NCBI RefSeq assembly: GCF_028595325.1
Contig: NZ_JAQQXR010000001.1
Span: forward strand, 682,001-746,000
Reading direction: 5' to 3'
DNA: 64,000 nt
Source of the DNA: Janthinobacterium fluminis
GTDB lineage: Bacteria > Pseudomonadota > Gammaproteobacteria > Burkholderiales > Burkholderiaceae_D
Made by a program: the position numbers and the translations under genes. Each line of letters opens with the position of its first letter. Within the stretch, counting starts at the first letter, position 1. The notes under the pieces were generated by a model. That model saw only the letters and a list, made by a program, of their open reading frames with translations. It did no database searches and had not been told where the DNA came from. Shown here in pieces: positions 9,079 through 18,005 of the stretch.

Positions 9079-11493
9079 ATGCGCATCGGAATACTCGGTT
9101 TCGCCGCCGGTGCGGCCTGCCTGCAGATGCAGGCCAGCTTGCCGGCATTCCCGACGCTGGCGCTGCTCGCCGCCATCCTTGTGTCCAGCTGCCTGATCTA
9201 TCTGGCGCGGCATGGCAAGCCGGCGCTGCGCGGCGCCCTGGCGCTGTTGCTCGGCGCCGTGCTGGGCTTCTGTTGGGCGGCAAGCGTCGCGCAGGTGGCG
9301 CTGACGCCGCAATTGGCCGCCGCCGACGAAGGGCGCGACCTCACCGTCGTCGGCACCATCGACAGCCTGCCTTACCGCTTCGGGCAGGGCGTGCGCTTCA
9401 ATTTCGCCGTCGAGGCGGTGCATGGTGGCGCGGCAACGGTGCCGCCGCGGCTGGCGCTGTCGTGGTACGCGGGCTTCCGCGAGCAGATCGTCGAAGTCGG
9501 CGACGTGCAGCCCGGCGAGCGCTGGCAACTGACGGTACGGCTGCAGCGCCCGCACGGCAACGCCAACCCCCACGGTTTCGATTACGAGGTCTGGCTGCTG
9601 GAGCAGGGCTTGCGCGCCACCGGCTATGTGCGTCCCGACCAGGGCGCGGCGCGGAAGAACCGGCGCGTCGACAGTTTCGTCCCCGGCATCGGCAACGTGA
9701 TCGAGCGCAGCCGCACCCTGCTGCGCGCGCGCATCCTGCGCAGCCTGGCCGGCAAGGAGTACGCCGGCGTCATCGTCGCGCTGGTGGTCGGCGACCAGCG
9801 CGCCATCGAGCAGTCCGACTGGAAGGTGTTCAACCGCACCGGCATCAGCCACCTCGTTTCCATCTCCGGCCTGCACATTACGATGGTCGCCGGGCTGTTC
9901 GCGCTGCTTGCCTCAAGTATGTGGCGGCGCTCCTTCTTCACCGGCATGCAACTGCCGCTGATCCTGCCGGCGCAGAAGGTCGCGGCGCTGGCCGGCGCCG
10001 TCGCCGCGCTGCTGTACGTGGCGCTGGCCGGCTTCGGCGTGCCGGCCCAGCGTACGCTGTACATGCTGTCGGTGGTGGCGGCCGCGCTGTGGCTGGGACG
10101 CATCACCAGCGTCTCGCACGTGCTCTGCAGCGCGCTCGGCATGGTCGTGCTGCTCGATCCCTGGGCCGTGCTGTGGCCGGGTTTCTGGCTGTCGTTCGGC
10201 GCCGTCGCCATGATCCTGTATGCGACGGTCGGGCGCACGCTGGCGCGGCGCGACCCCGAGCGCGGCCGCTTGCAGCGCCTGCGCGAGGCGCTGCAACTGG
10301 GCGCGCATACGCAGTACGTCGTCACGCTCGGCCTGGTGCCGCTGACGATGCTGCTGTTTGCGCAAGTGTCGCTGGTCAGTCCGCTGGCGAACGCCGTGGC
10401 GATTCCCTTGATCGGCCTTGTCGTCACGCCCTTGTCATTGGCGGGAAGCCTGATGCCGGCGCCGCTGATGGATCTGCTGCTGGGGATCGCGCACGCGCTC
10501 TTGCAGGCGCTGGCGGCAGTCCTGCAGTGGCTGAGCGACCAGCCGTTTGCGGTCTGGAGCGCTCCGGCTCCGCCGTTGTGGATATTTTGCTGGGCGCTGT
10601 TTGGCACGGTGTGGATGCTGGCGCCGCGCGGCTGGCCGCAGCGCTGGCTTGGCGCCGCCAGTTGGGTGCCGCTATTGACCTTGTTGCCGAGCCACCCCGG
10701 CGACGGAGAGATGTGGGTCACGGCCTTCGACGTCGGCCAGGGAATGGCCCTGCTGATCGAAACCGGTGGACATCGCCTGCTGTACGACATGGGGCCGTTC
10801 TATGCGCCCGGTTCGGACGGCGCCAACCGCGTCATCCTGCCGTACTTGAAGGCGCGCGGCATCGACGCGCTCGACGGCGTTATCGTCAGCCACAGCGACG
10901 CCGACCACTCGGGCGGGGCCTTGTCGATACTGGACAATGTGCGGGTCGGCTGGCTGGCCTCGTCGATGTGGCCGGACCATCCGGTCGTCAGGGCCGCGCC
11001 GCAGCACCGGCGCTGCGCGGCGGGGCAGGGCTGGGAGTGGGACGGCGTGCGCTTCGACATGTTGCATCCGCTGGCCGCCAGCTACGACGACTTGTCGCTG
11101 AAACCGAACGCGCGCGGCTGCACCTTGCGCATCAGCGCCGGGCATAAGACCATCCTGCTGGCGGCCGACATCGAAGCGGCCCAGGAGGCGCAATTGCTCG
11201 ACCGCGCGCGCGGCGCCTTGCGCGCCGACGTGTTGCTGGCGCCGCATCACGGCAGCGGCACGTCGTCGACGCCGGCGTTCCTGGCGGCCGTGCATCCGCA
11301 ACTGGCGCTGTTCCAGGTGGGCTACCGCAACCGTTACCACCATCCGAAACCGGAGGTGTATGAACGCTATGGCCAAATGGGCATACGGCGCCTGCGCACC
11401 GACGAGTCGGGTGCGCTGACGTTGCGTTTCGGCGCGCAGTTGGAGGTGGAGGAATACCGGCCCGGCCATGCGCGCTACTGGTATGGCCGGTAA
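9079..11493 (+). CDS. comEC: DNA internalization competence protein ComEC/Rec2
   Basis: Inner-membrane channel that brings single-stranded DNA into the cytoplasm during natural transformation. I used the start MRIGILGFAAGAACLQ at 9079; an in-frame start at 8998 would add 27 arginine-rich residues that look non-coding. Domain order is canonical: N-terminal helices and a soluble DUF4131/OB-like domain, a competence domain with SGLHITMVAGLFALL and many membrane helices (roughly residues 200-480), then a C-terminal metallo-beta-lactamase-like domain with HSDADHSGG and LLAPHHGSGTSSTP. The His/Asp residues of the lactamase-like motif appear intact. No other competence gene is nearby. Confidence 0.93.
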   Translation: MRIGILGFAAGAACLQMQASLPAFPTLALLAAILVSSCLIYLARHGKPALRGALALLLGAVLGFCWAASVAQVALTPQLAAADEGRDLTVVGTIDSLPYRFGQGVRFNFAVEAVHGGAATVPPRLALSWYAGFREQIVEVGDVQPGERWQLTVRLQRPHGNANPHGFDYEVWLLEQGLRATGYVRPDQGAARKNRRVDSFVPGIGNVIERSRTLLRARILRSLAGKEYAGVIVALVVGDQRAIEQSDWKVFNRTGISHLVSISGLHITMVAGLFALLASSMWRRSFFTGMQLPLILPAQKVAALAGAVAALLYVALAGFGVPAQRTLYMLSVVAAALWLGRITSVSHVLCSALGMVVLLDPWAVLWPGFWLSFGAVAMILYATVGRTLARRDPERGRLQRLREALQLGAHTQYVVTLGLVPLTMLLFAQVSLVSPLANAVAIPLIGLVVTPLSLAGSLMPAPLMDLLLGIAHALLQALAAVLQWLSDQPFAVWSAPAPPLWIFCWALFGTVWMLAPRGWPQRWLGAASWVPLLTLLPSHPGDGEMWVTAFDVGQGMALLIETGGHRLLYDMGPFYAPGSDGANRVILPYLKARGIDALDGVIVSHSDADHSGGALSILDNVRVGWLASSMWPDHPVVRAAPQHRRCAAGQGWEWDGVRFDMLHPLAASYDDLSLKPNARGCTLRISAGHKTILLAADIEAAQEAQLLDRARGALRADVLLAPHHGSGTSSTPAFLAAVHPQLALFQVGYRNRYHHPKPEVYERYGQMGIRRLRTDESGALTLRFGAQLEVEEYRPGHARYWYGR

Positions 11494-11515
11494 GTTGCCG
11501 AGGTTCCGCTGGCGC

Positions 11516-12208
11516 TCAGAGGAAGGTGGCGATCTCGCTCAAGGGCTTCTTGCGGATATTCGGCACCACGCAGTGCGCGGCGGGGTAGCCGACCACCAGC
11601 AGGATGTAGGGTTTTTCGTTTTCGGGGCGGCCGGCCAACTGGTTCAGGAAGCCCATCGGGCTTGGCGTGTGCGTCAGCGTGGCGAGGCCGGCGTGGTGCA
11701 GCGCGGTGATCAGGAAGCCGGTGGCGATCGATACGGATTCCGGCACATAGTAGTTCTTGACCACCGTGCCGTCGTCCATGATGGTGTTTTTTTGGCCGAA
11801 GATGACAATCAGGTAGGGCGCGTCCTCCAGAAACGGCTTGTTCGAGTCGGTGCCCAGTGGCGCCAGCGCGTCCTTCCACTCCTGCGGCGCGCGGCGTTCA
11901 TAAAACTCGCGCTCCTCGATTTCCGCTTCGAGGCGGATTTTCTTTTTCAGTTCGGGGGCGGACACGACGGCGAAATGCCAGGGTTGGTGGTTGGCGCCGG
12001 ACGGCGCGGTGCCGGCCGTCAGCAGGCATTGTTCGATGACGGCGCGCGGCACCGGCTCGCTGGAGAACTCGCGCACGGTTTTGCGGCGCGCCATCTCGTG
12101 GTAAAACTGCTGGGCGCGCACGGCCATTTCCTGCTCCGGATAGCCGTGGTAGGTCGTCAGGGGGATGAATTGCGGGTCGCCCTGGTTGAATGATAATTTG
12201 CTCGTCAT
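11516..12208 (-). CDS. Nitroreductase-fold flavoprotein of the iodotyrosine deiodinase (IYD) type
   Basis: A 230-residue FMN-binding nitroreductase-superfamily protein. The FMN site [13 protein letters not shown] and [16 protein letters not shown] are present, and the rest follows IYD closely ([43 protein letters not shown]). The substrate-closing lid of IYD depends on a Glu, a Tyr and a Lys; here E99, Y103 and K124 occur with the same 4- and 21-residue spacing that I recall for human E157/Y161/K182. This supports reductive dehalogenation of halotyrosine-like substrates rather than nitro reduction, but activity is inferred. The gene converges with comEC (22-bp gap) and lies downstream of a HAD phosphatase. 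Confidence 0.85.
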   Translation of the reverse strand: MTSKLSFNQGDPQFIPLTTYHGYPEQEMAVRAQQFYHEMARRKTVREFSSEPVPRAVIEQCLLTAGTAPSGANHQPWHFAVVSAPELKKKIRLEAEIEEREFYERRAPQEWKDALAPLGTDSNKPFLEDAPYLIVIFGQKNTIMDDGTVVKNYYVPESVSIATGFLITALHHAGLATLTHTPSPMGFLNQLAGRPENEKPYILLVVGYPAAHCVVPNIRKKPLSEIATFL

Positions 12209-12244
12209 GCTGGCCTTTCCAATGGTGGTGAGGTGTGTGCAGGC

Positions 12245-12898
12245 TCAGAACAGGCGTTGCCGCAGCGTGTGCCAGGACGCCGGCTGCGACGGCGACACCG
12301 TGAAATCGCCCAGCGCCGTCACGTCCGCAAGGTCGGAGACGGCGACCACGCGCAGGCCCGCCGCCTTGGCCGCGATGATGCCGTTGCGGCTGTCCTCGAA
12401 CACCAGGCAGGATTCGGCGGCGGCGCCGTGCAGCGCGAGGGCGTGCAAATAGGCGTCCGGCGCCGGCTTGCCGCGCGCGACCTCGTCGCCGCTGCACAGG
12501 TAGGTGAAGTGTTCGCGGATGCCCAGATGCCGCAGCGACGCTTCGATGATGCGCGGGTGCGAATTGGAGACGAGTGTTTGGGCCAGGCCGCGGCCGGCAA
12601 ACCAGGCGCAGCATTCCACCGCGGCGGCCACCGGCGCCGTCTCTGCCAGGTGCGCGACGACGTAGTCTATCGCCGCGCCATACCAGTCGGCGTATTGGTC
12701 CGGCAAGGGCTGCTCCGCCGCCATGCCGAACAGATGGCGGTATCCGCTCGGGCCGTCCGATCCCGCCGGAATGCCGAGGTCTGCGCCGCAGTCTTTGCCC
12801 AGCATGCGGCAAGCGTGGCGGATCGATTCCATGTGCAGCGACTCGCTGTGGATCAGGGTGCCGTCTAGGTCCCACAGTATCAATTGCGGTGTGTTCAT
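12245..12898 (-). CDS. HAD-superfamily hydrolase (phosphatase, HAD-IA type)
   Basis: A cytoplasmic phosphatase-like protein of about 217 residues. Motif I is LILWDLDGTLIHSE (nucleophile Asp and acid/base Asp), motif II is TLVSNSHP (Ser), motif III Lys is in ARGKPAPDAY and motif IV is VFEDSRNG, so all catalytic positions are filled. A helical cap lies between motifs I and II, as in beta-phosphoglucomutase or phosphoglycolate phosphatase relatives. Substrate is unknown. I chose the ATG giving MNTPQLILWD; a second in-frame ATG lies four codons upstream. It lies 36 bp before the IYD-like gene on the same strand, so the two may be co-transcribed. Confidence 0.85.
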   Translation of the reverse strand: MNTPQLILWDLDGTLIHSESLHMESIRHACRMLGKDCGADLGIPAGSDGPSGYRHLFGMAAEQPLPDQYADWYGAAIDYVVAHLAETAPVAAAVECCAWFAGRGLAQTLVSNSHPRIIEASLRHLGIREHFTYLCSGDEVARGKPAPDAYLHALALHGAAAESCLVFEDSRNGIIAAKAAGLRVVAVSDLADVTALGDFTVSPSQPASWHTLRQRLF

Positions 12899-12913
12899 GC
12901 TGATACCCAAAAC

Positions 12914-13807
12914 TTACCTCCTCAGTAATGCCGCGTTACGGCGCAGTTCACCTCTGACCAGGATCAAGCCGCCGGCGGCGACCAGCACCATGCCGATGCC
13001 GGCCACAAACGTGACGCGCTGGCCGAAAAACGCATAGGCGAACAGGGCCGAAAACAGCAATTGCGTGTATTCGATCGGCATCAATGCCGACAGGTCGGCG
13101 CGGTGGAATGCGCGGTAGCGTGTCACCATGCGCGCCGCCAGCAGCAGGCCGTACAGCAGCAAGGAGCAGTGCGCCGGGGCGCGCAGCGGTTGCCAGACGA
13201 AGAACATCGCCGGCAGCAGCAGCAGGGCTGAGCAGGCCGGGCCGAAAATCATTTGCGGAATGAGCGCCTCTTCACGGCCGATCTTTTTCATGTTCAGATT
13301 GTTGAGCACGGCGGTGAGCACCGCTGCGGTGCCGAACGCGACGCCCGCCAGTATGGGATGGGGCAGGGTCGCGTGGTTGTAGCGGGCGGCGAGCAGCAGG
13401 GCGACGCCCGCTACGCTGACGGCGGTGGACAGCCACAGCGCGCCGCTCGGCGATTCGCGCAGCACGACAATGGAGGTCATCCCCGTCAATACGGGGATGA
13501 GCAGGCTGAACGCGCTGACCTCAAACAGCGACAGCGATTGCAGGGCGCTCAGCAGGCAGGCAGTCGATGCCACGCTGAGGAGGGCGCGGCGCAGGTGCAA
13601 AAAAGGACGTTGCGGGCGGATCTGTTGCCATTGGCCCCGGAAGAACAACGCGGTATTGAAAACGGCCGCCAGCAGGGTGGCCAGGAAGACGATCTGTAGC
13701 GGATGGTATGCCAGGTCGCCGAGCGCCTTCCCGCACAACAACATCAGGCTCATGATCATGGCGTCGAGCACCATCCAGCAGATTCCGCTCAGATTCTTGT
13801 TTTGCAT
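12914..13807 (-). CDS. EamA/DMT-family transporter
   Basis: A 297-residue integral membrane protein with about ten hydrophobic helices in two repeats, as in drug/metabolite transporters of the EamA family. The first repeat begins LSGICWMVLDAMIMSLMLLC and the second near ILAGVAFGTAAVLTAVLNNL; the loop after helix 4 has the family-like SVLTGMTSIVVLRE-type segment with the E typical of EamA repeats. Substrate cannot be read from sequence; relatives export metabolites or S-adenosylmethionine-like compounds. It sits 15 bp upstream of the HAD gene on the same strand and probably heads that small operon. Confidence 0.85.
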   Translation of the reverse strand: MQNKNLSGICWMVLDAMIMSLMLLCGKALGDLAYHPLQIVFLATLLAAVFNTALFFRGQWQQIRPQRPFLHLRRALLSVASTACLLSALQSLSLFEVSAFSLLIPVLTGMTSIVVLRESPSGALWLSTAVSVAGVALLLAARYNHATLPHPILAGVAFGTAAVLTAVLNNLNMKKIGREEALIPQMIFGPACSALLLLPAMFFVWQPLRAPAHCSLLLYGLLLAARMVTRYRAFHRADLSALMPIEYTQLLFSALFAYAFFGQRVTFVAGIGMVLVAAGGLILVRGELRRNAALLRR

Positions 13808-13926
13808 CGACGGCCTAGTGAGTATGGCTAGATTAATTTTGAGATAACTTTACAGTGCTCAAAAAATCTTGTCAATAGGTATTGAAGTGGTATTGTCGAT
13901 GTGTCTGGCGGCTGCGCCCAAGCATG

Positions 13927-15264
13927 TCAGAGGCCGTAGATAATCGCGCTGATCCTGTCATAAAGCGGATAGACGGCGTAGGCGGGAGTCAGCCAGCCTA
14001 TCATGTCGAAGTGGTCGTGGCCACGGTAGGCGCCCAGGTAGTTCCACGCGCCGCGCACGGAGTTGCCGTCGTAGTTGCGCTGCGGCTGCCCGGCCGGCCC
14101 CTTCATGCTGACGGTGTTGACGACGCCGTCGTTCGGGAACCAGTCGCTGTCGATGTGCACGCGGTGCGGCGACGATTGCGTGTACGAACCCATGCCCGGC
14201 TGGAAGAATGCCGGCACGACCCATTCGCCGGCGGTGGGTTTGCTGAGGAATATCATGTCCCTGCGGGCATAGCGGTAAGAGGGGCTTTGAAAGGGCGCGA
14301 TGATGCGGTCGGTGTTGTTGCAGCACAGGCTGCCCGCTTCGGTGGCGTCGCTGCCTATCGAGTAATAGTAAACATGGGGTGAGGTCCGCACCCAGGCGTT
14401 CAATTCCCGGGCGCCGTCCGGCCCGAGATCCCATTGGGCGGCGTCATGGTTGGCCAGCGCCCAGAACGGCGTGCCCTGGATGCGTTCGAAGAAATCCCGG
14501 AATGATTCGGCCGGCTCCTGGGCCAGCTTGAACTGTTCCAGGCGGAACTGGTAGAGCGGATTGTGGCTGCCGCCCAGGCCCGCGATGTCGATGATCTTGC
14601 CGGCCAGCTCGGACACATGGGGCAGGAAGTCGACGATGACGTCGCGCAGCGTCGTGCCGTTGTGCGGGCTGGAAATGGTCGTGGCGCTCTTGACCCAGCC
14701 TATTTTGCCTCCCGCGTACAGCTCACCGTCGCCCTCGCTGCCGTTCGGCGGGCCGTTTTCCAGCAATTGTATCAGCGTCCTGACCGTCTGCCCGCCCTGG
14801 CTGTGGGCGATCAGGTGCAGCGGGTGGCTGGCGTCCCAGGCCGGGTAGAGCGCGAGCGGATAGTGCTGCGGATTGTTGGCCGGGTCGGCGGCCCAGCACT
14901 TGCCGGCCGGCTTCTGCACGGCGCCGAAGGCCGCATGGCTGGCCGTGTGGCGGGCGCCGTAGTCGGCGCAACCGCCCTTGATCTGGTAATACAACTCGAC
15001 GGCGCGGTCCCAGTTCGAGCTGACCGGCCCGACCGCCGCCGCGAACACGCTATGACTGCCGTTGAAGCGCCGCATGTGTGCGGCAATATCGTTGCTGCCG
15101 CCCCAGTAGCTGAAGCCCGTGCCTGGCAAATCGTCGGGGCCGAATCCCAGGAAGCCGTGCACCAGCACCACTGGGTCATTATTGGCGGCCAGCGCGGGCG
15201 GCGCCAGCGCCGACATGCTGATTGCGACACCCGCCAGCGCACTTCTCCAAGCCCATGCCATCAT
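13927..15264 (-). CDS. Secreted triacylglycerol lipase, family I.5-like
   Basis: A 445-residue exported alpha/beta-hydrolase. A signal peptide is clear (MMAWAWRSALAGVAIS, cleavage likely after ALA near residue 26). The oxyanion segment is VVLVHGFLGFG; the nucleophile is S155 in AHSQGG, the acid probably D379 in WFPNDGVVNTVSM, and the histidine probably H418 in HDHFDMIGW. These, plus GPVSSNWDRA and ESFRDFFERI, line up from memory with Geobacillus/Staphylococcus family I.5 lipases, which are mostly known from Gram-positives. An AAGGAG Shine-Dalgarno lies six bases before the first ATG. No foldase (Lif) gene is adjacent, consistent with this family not needing one. It stands alone. Confidence 0.9.
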   Translation of the reverse strand: MMAWAWRSALAGVAISMSALAPPALAANNDPVVLVHGFLGFGPDDLPGTGFSYWGGSNDIAAHMRRFNGSHSVFAAAVGPVSSNWDRAVELYYQIKGGCADYGARHTASHAAFGAVQKPAGKCWAADPANNPQHYPLALYPAWDASHPLHLIAHSQGGQTVRTLIQLLENGPPNGSEGDGELYAGGKIGWVKSATTISSPHNGTTLRDVIVDFLPHVSELAGKIIDIAGLGGSHNPLYQFRLEQFKLAQEPAESFRDFFERIQGTPFWALANHDAAQWDLGPDGARELNAWVRTSPHVYYYSIGSDATEAGSLCCNNTDRIIAPFQSPSYRYARRDMIFLSKPTAGEWVVPAFFQPGMGSYTQSSPHRVHIDSDWFPNDGVVNTVSMKGPAGQPQRNYDGNSVRGAWNYLGAYRGHDHFDMIGWLTPAYAVYPLYDRISAIIYGL

Positions 15265-15384
15265 GTTCGTCTCCTTTGATGTTGCACGCCGGCCCGGCGG
15301 ACCGGAATGTCATCAGATTTCAACATAAAGGAAAAGAAAAGAATAAATTGCATGATGGTGCGCGGAGCCAAATTGCAGGCGTTT

Positions 15385-15438
15385 GGGGACAGACCCCCGT
15401 TTCCAGCAACTATTGCTCGGAAACGGGGGGCTGTCCCC
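15385..15438. repeat. Long near-perfect palindrome (REP/MITE-like) overlapping the 3' end of the LysR gene
   Basis: Left arm GGGGACAGACCCCCGTTTCC (15385-15404) pairs with a right arm at 15419-15438 with a single mismatch over 20 bp. The 14-base loop itself contains AGCAA...TTGCT (15405-15409 and 15413-15417). The right arm encodes the last codons and the loop holds the stop codon of the LysR gene. GGGGnCnGACCCC-type palindromes are, as I recall, scattered through Oxalobacteraceae genomes. It could also act as a transcription terminator hairpin, although no clear U-tract follows. Confidence 0.8.
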
Positions 15439-16351
15439 GCTCGTCGGGGAGGTCCAGGCCCAGTTTGCGGATTTCCTCCAGGAATAGGCGGGCGCCTTTG
15501 CCGAGCCTGGGCGAGCCGTACACGGCGTGCATGGTGGGGTCGATGCCCTTCGACGAGGCGAGCCGGTAGGCGGCGCAGACTTTGACCAGTTGCCCCGCGG
15601 CCACCGCCGGCTCCGCCAGCCAACTGGCCAGGCGGGCGATGCCGGCGCCCTCCATCGCGGCCTGGAAGGTGGCGATGCCGGACGTGAAGCGGTGGCGCGG
15701 CTTGATGGTGTTGCTCAGGCTGCGTTGCTGCGACACGAAGTGCCAGTCGCGCAGGATGCGCGGCGCCGTGTGCATGATGACGTCGTGGCCGACCAGTTCC
15801 TCCGGCTCGCGCGGGGTGCCGTTGCGCGCCAGGTAGGCGGGCGCGGCGTACAGGTAGCGCCGGTAGTTCCACAGGGGGTAACCGATCAGCTCGCTCGACT
15901 TGGGGAAGGCGCCGCGTATGGCGAAGTCGAGCTTTTCCTCGATCGGGTCGATGCTTTTGTCGGAGAAGCGTATGTCGATCTGCACGCTCGGGTAGGCGCT
16001 GGAAAAGCGCGCCACGGTTTTCGGCAGCAATCCCAGCGCGAGGATTTCCGGCGCGGATATGCGCACCCAGCCCTGGGGCGTGTTGCCCAGCTCGGCCAGG
16101 CGGTCCTGCGCCTCCGCCTGGGTTTCCAGCAGGTGCCGGGCGAAGGCGTAATAGCAGTCGCCGGCCGTCGTCAAGGTCAGTTGCTTTTGCGTGCGCAGGA
16201 TCAGTTCGGCGCCGATGGCCTCTTCCAGGTGCTGGATGGCGCGCGTCACGGCGCTCGGCGAGCAGCCCAGCATGCGCGCCGCGTGCACGAAGCTGCCCTT
16301 GTCGACGACCGAGCAAAAGGCCCGGATTTCCCACATCAGTTTGATCGACAT
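15410..16351 (-). CDS. LysR-family transcriptional regulator
   Basis: A 313-residue regulator with the usual LysR layout: winged helix-turn-helix in residues 1-60 (IRAFCSVVDKGSFVHAARML and SAVTRAIQHLEEAIG), then a two-lobed effector-binding domain (RISAPEILALGLLPKTVARF). It is divergent from the TSUP transporter gene with a 158-bp shared region containing a LysR-type box, so it probably controls that gene; the effector is unknown. The C-terminal nine or so residues (GQPPVSEQ) are encoded by one arm of a palindromic repeat, an apparent repeat-derived tail. Confidence 0.92.
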   Translation of the reverse strand: MSIKLMWEIRAFCSVVDKGSFVHAARMLGCSPSAVTRAIQHLEEAIGAELILRTQKQLTLTTAGDCYYAFARHLLETQAEAQDRLAELGNTPQGWVRISAPEILALGLLPKTVARFSSAYPSVQIDIRFSDKSIDPIEEKLDFAIRGAFPKSSELIGYPLWNYRRYLYAAPAYLARNGTPREPEELVGHDVIMHTAPRILRDWHFVSQQRSLSNTIKPRHRFTSGIATFQAAMEGAGIARLASWLAEPAVAAGQLVKVCAAYRLASSKGIDPTMHAVYGSPRLGKGARLFLEEIRKLGLDLPDERGQPPVSEQ

Positions 16352-16427
16352 GCCGCCCAGGCTCCGTTAATTGATTGAATGGCGACGCGGCGCGGCGCGT
16401 TCAGGCGCATTGTACAAGTTTTGCTGA

Positions 16428-16442
16428 TTGCGTTTTCCGCAA
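16428..16442. promoter_or_regulatory. Candidate LysR-type operator between divergent genes
   Basis: TTGCG-TTTTC-CGCAA is a perfect 5-bp inverted repeat with a 5-bp spacer, matching the T-N11-A pattern of LysR binding sites. It lies 77 bp upstream of the LysR start and 68 bp upstream of the TSUP start. Binding is inferred from pattern and position only. Confidence 0.5.
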
Positions 16443-16509
16443 CGTCGCGTTGCATCGCCAGGCGGGGCGCACGGCCTATACTCGTTTTGTTTCCTCTTCA
16501 CAATTCAGG

Positions 16510-17280
16510 ATGTCCATGCTCACCATTTCGCTGCTCTGCTTGTTCGCATTTTTTGCCGGTCTGATCGACGCCGCGGTCGGCGGCGGCGGGCTGATCCAGA
16601 TGCCCGCCCTGTTCAACTTCATGCCGTCGATGGCGTCGGCGCCTTTGCTGGGTACGAACAAGTTCGCGGCCGCCTGGGGCACGATGTTTGCCGCCAAATC
16701 CTATGTCGGCAAGGTCCGGGTGCCGTGGAAGCTGGTATTGCCGGCGGCGGCCGCCGCGTTCTGCATGTCCTTCCTCGGCGCGGCGGCCGTCTCGGCCGTG
16801 CCCCCGCACGTGGTGCGGCCCTTCGTGCTGGTGCTGCTGGTGGTGATGGCGATCTACACTTTCATCAAGAAGGATTTCGGCAGTGTGCAGCTGGAGCGGA
16901 CCTTCGGCCGCCGCGAACGCGTGCTGACGGTGCTGATCGGCGGCGTCATCGGCTTTTACGACGGCTTGTTCGGCCCCGGCACCGGCAGTTTCCTGATCTT
17001 CCTCTTCATCCGCTTTTTCGCGTTCGACTTCCTGCTGGCGTCGGCCTGCGCGAAGATCGTCAATGTCGCCACGAATGTCGCGGCGCTGGCGTTCTTTATT
17101 CCCGCCGGCAACGTCATGTACGCCGTCGCCGTGCCCATGGCCCTCTGCAATGTGCTGGGCGCGCTGACGGGCACCTGGATTGCCGTGCGCCGCGGCTCGG
17201 CCTTCGTCCGCGTGCTGTTCATGTTCCTGCTGGTGACGCTGATTGCCAAACTCGGCTATGACATCCTCTCTGGGCATTAA
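16510..17280 (+). CDS. TSUP-family (TauE/SafE) membrane transporter
   Basis: An integral inner-membrane protein of about 256 residues. The N-terminal helix FAFFAGLIDAAVGGGGLIQMPAL and the mid-protein GFYDGLFGPGTGSF are the two repeat signatures of the TauE/SafE (sulfite/anion exporter) family; about eight hydrophobic helices are seen. Start codons at 16510 and 16516 are both possible, the second having the better spaced AGGA; a longer frame from 16375 looks like leader sequence. Relatives move sulfite, sulfonates or other organic anions; the substrate here is unknown. The divergent LysR gene likely regulates it. A HAD gene follows after only 6 bp. Confidence 0.88.
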   Translation: MSMLTISLLCLFAFFAGLIDAAVGGGGLIQMPALFNFMPSMASAPLLGTNKFAAAWGTMFAAKSYVGKVRVPWKLVLPAAAAAFCMSFLGAAAVSAVPPHVVRPFVLVLLVVMAIYTFIKKDFGSVQLERTFGRRERVLTVLIGGVIGFYDGLFGPGTGSFLIFLFIRFFAFDFLLASACAKIVNVATNVAALAFFIPAGNVMYAVAVPMALCNVLGALTGTWIAVRRGSAFVRVLFMFLLVTLIAKLGYDILSGH

Positions 17281-17286
17281 GCGATC

Positions 17287-17943
17287 ATGAAAAAAGTTAA
17301 GGGTGTGCTGTGGGATAACGACGGCGTCCTCGTCAATACGGAGCAGCTGTTTTATGAAACGAACCGGGAAGTGCTGCTGGAGCAGGGCATCACGCTGACG
17401 CGCAAGCAGTTTTTCGACTGGTTTTTATACTATAGCTACGGGGCCTGGCATTTACTGCTTGAAAAAGCGTACTCGGAGCAGCAGATTGAGCTCTTGCGGC
17501 AGGAAAGAAACCGCCGCTTCGGCGAGAAACTGGCCAAGGCGGGCAATTTGGTGCATTGCGGCGTCGAGGCGATTCTGGCGGACCTGTGGCGGCGCGTGCC
17601 GATGGGCGTGGTCACCGGCAGTTACGCGGCGCATTTCCAGCTGAGCCACCGCGACAGCAAGCTGACGCCGTATTTCGATTTCGTCGTGTGCCGGGAAATG
17701 TACGGCGCTGAAAAGCCGGCGCCGGACAGTTATTTGATGGGGCTGGCGCGCCTGGGCGTGCCGGCGCACGAATGCTTGGCCATCGAGGATTCGCCGCGCG
17801 GTTTGCGCGCGGCCAACGCGGCTGGCCTGGAATGCATCGTCGTGCGCACGGAATTGACGCGCGGCCACGCGTTCGACGGCGCGTTTTGCGTCGTCGATTC
17901 GATGCAAGAATTGCGCGAGGTGCTGGCTTCCTTTGTCGATTGA
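17287..17943 (+). CDS. HAD-superfamily hydrolase (beta-phosphoglucomutase-like)
   Basis: A 218-residue cytoplasmic HAD-IA phosphatase/phosphomutase relative. Motif I is LWDNDGVLVNTE, motif II is GVVTGSY (Thr/Ser), the motif III Lys is in GAEKPAPDSY and motif IV is AIEDSPRG. A helical cap occupies about residues 18-85. The start is only 6 bp after the TSUP gene, so the two are probably one transcript and the enzyme may act on a metabolite related to that transporter; no substrate can be named. It is a different branch from the other HAD gene in this window. Confidence 0.85.
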   Translation: MKKVKGVLWDNDGVLVNTEQLFYETNREVLLEQGITLTRKQFFDWFLYYSYGAWHLLLEKAYSEQQIELLRQERNRRFGEKLAKAGNLVHCGVEAILADLWRRVPMGVVTGSYAAHFQLSHRDSKLTPYFDFVVCREMYGAEKPAPDSYLMGLARLGVPAHECLAIEDSPRGLRAANAAGLECIVVRTELTRGHAFDGAFCVVDSMQELREVLASFVD

Positions 17944-18005
17944 CGGCCTGGGCGGCCGCCGCCGCGCGCGCAAACGAGCATATTGGCGAATGAGGCGAGG
18001 AAACC

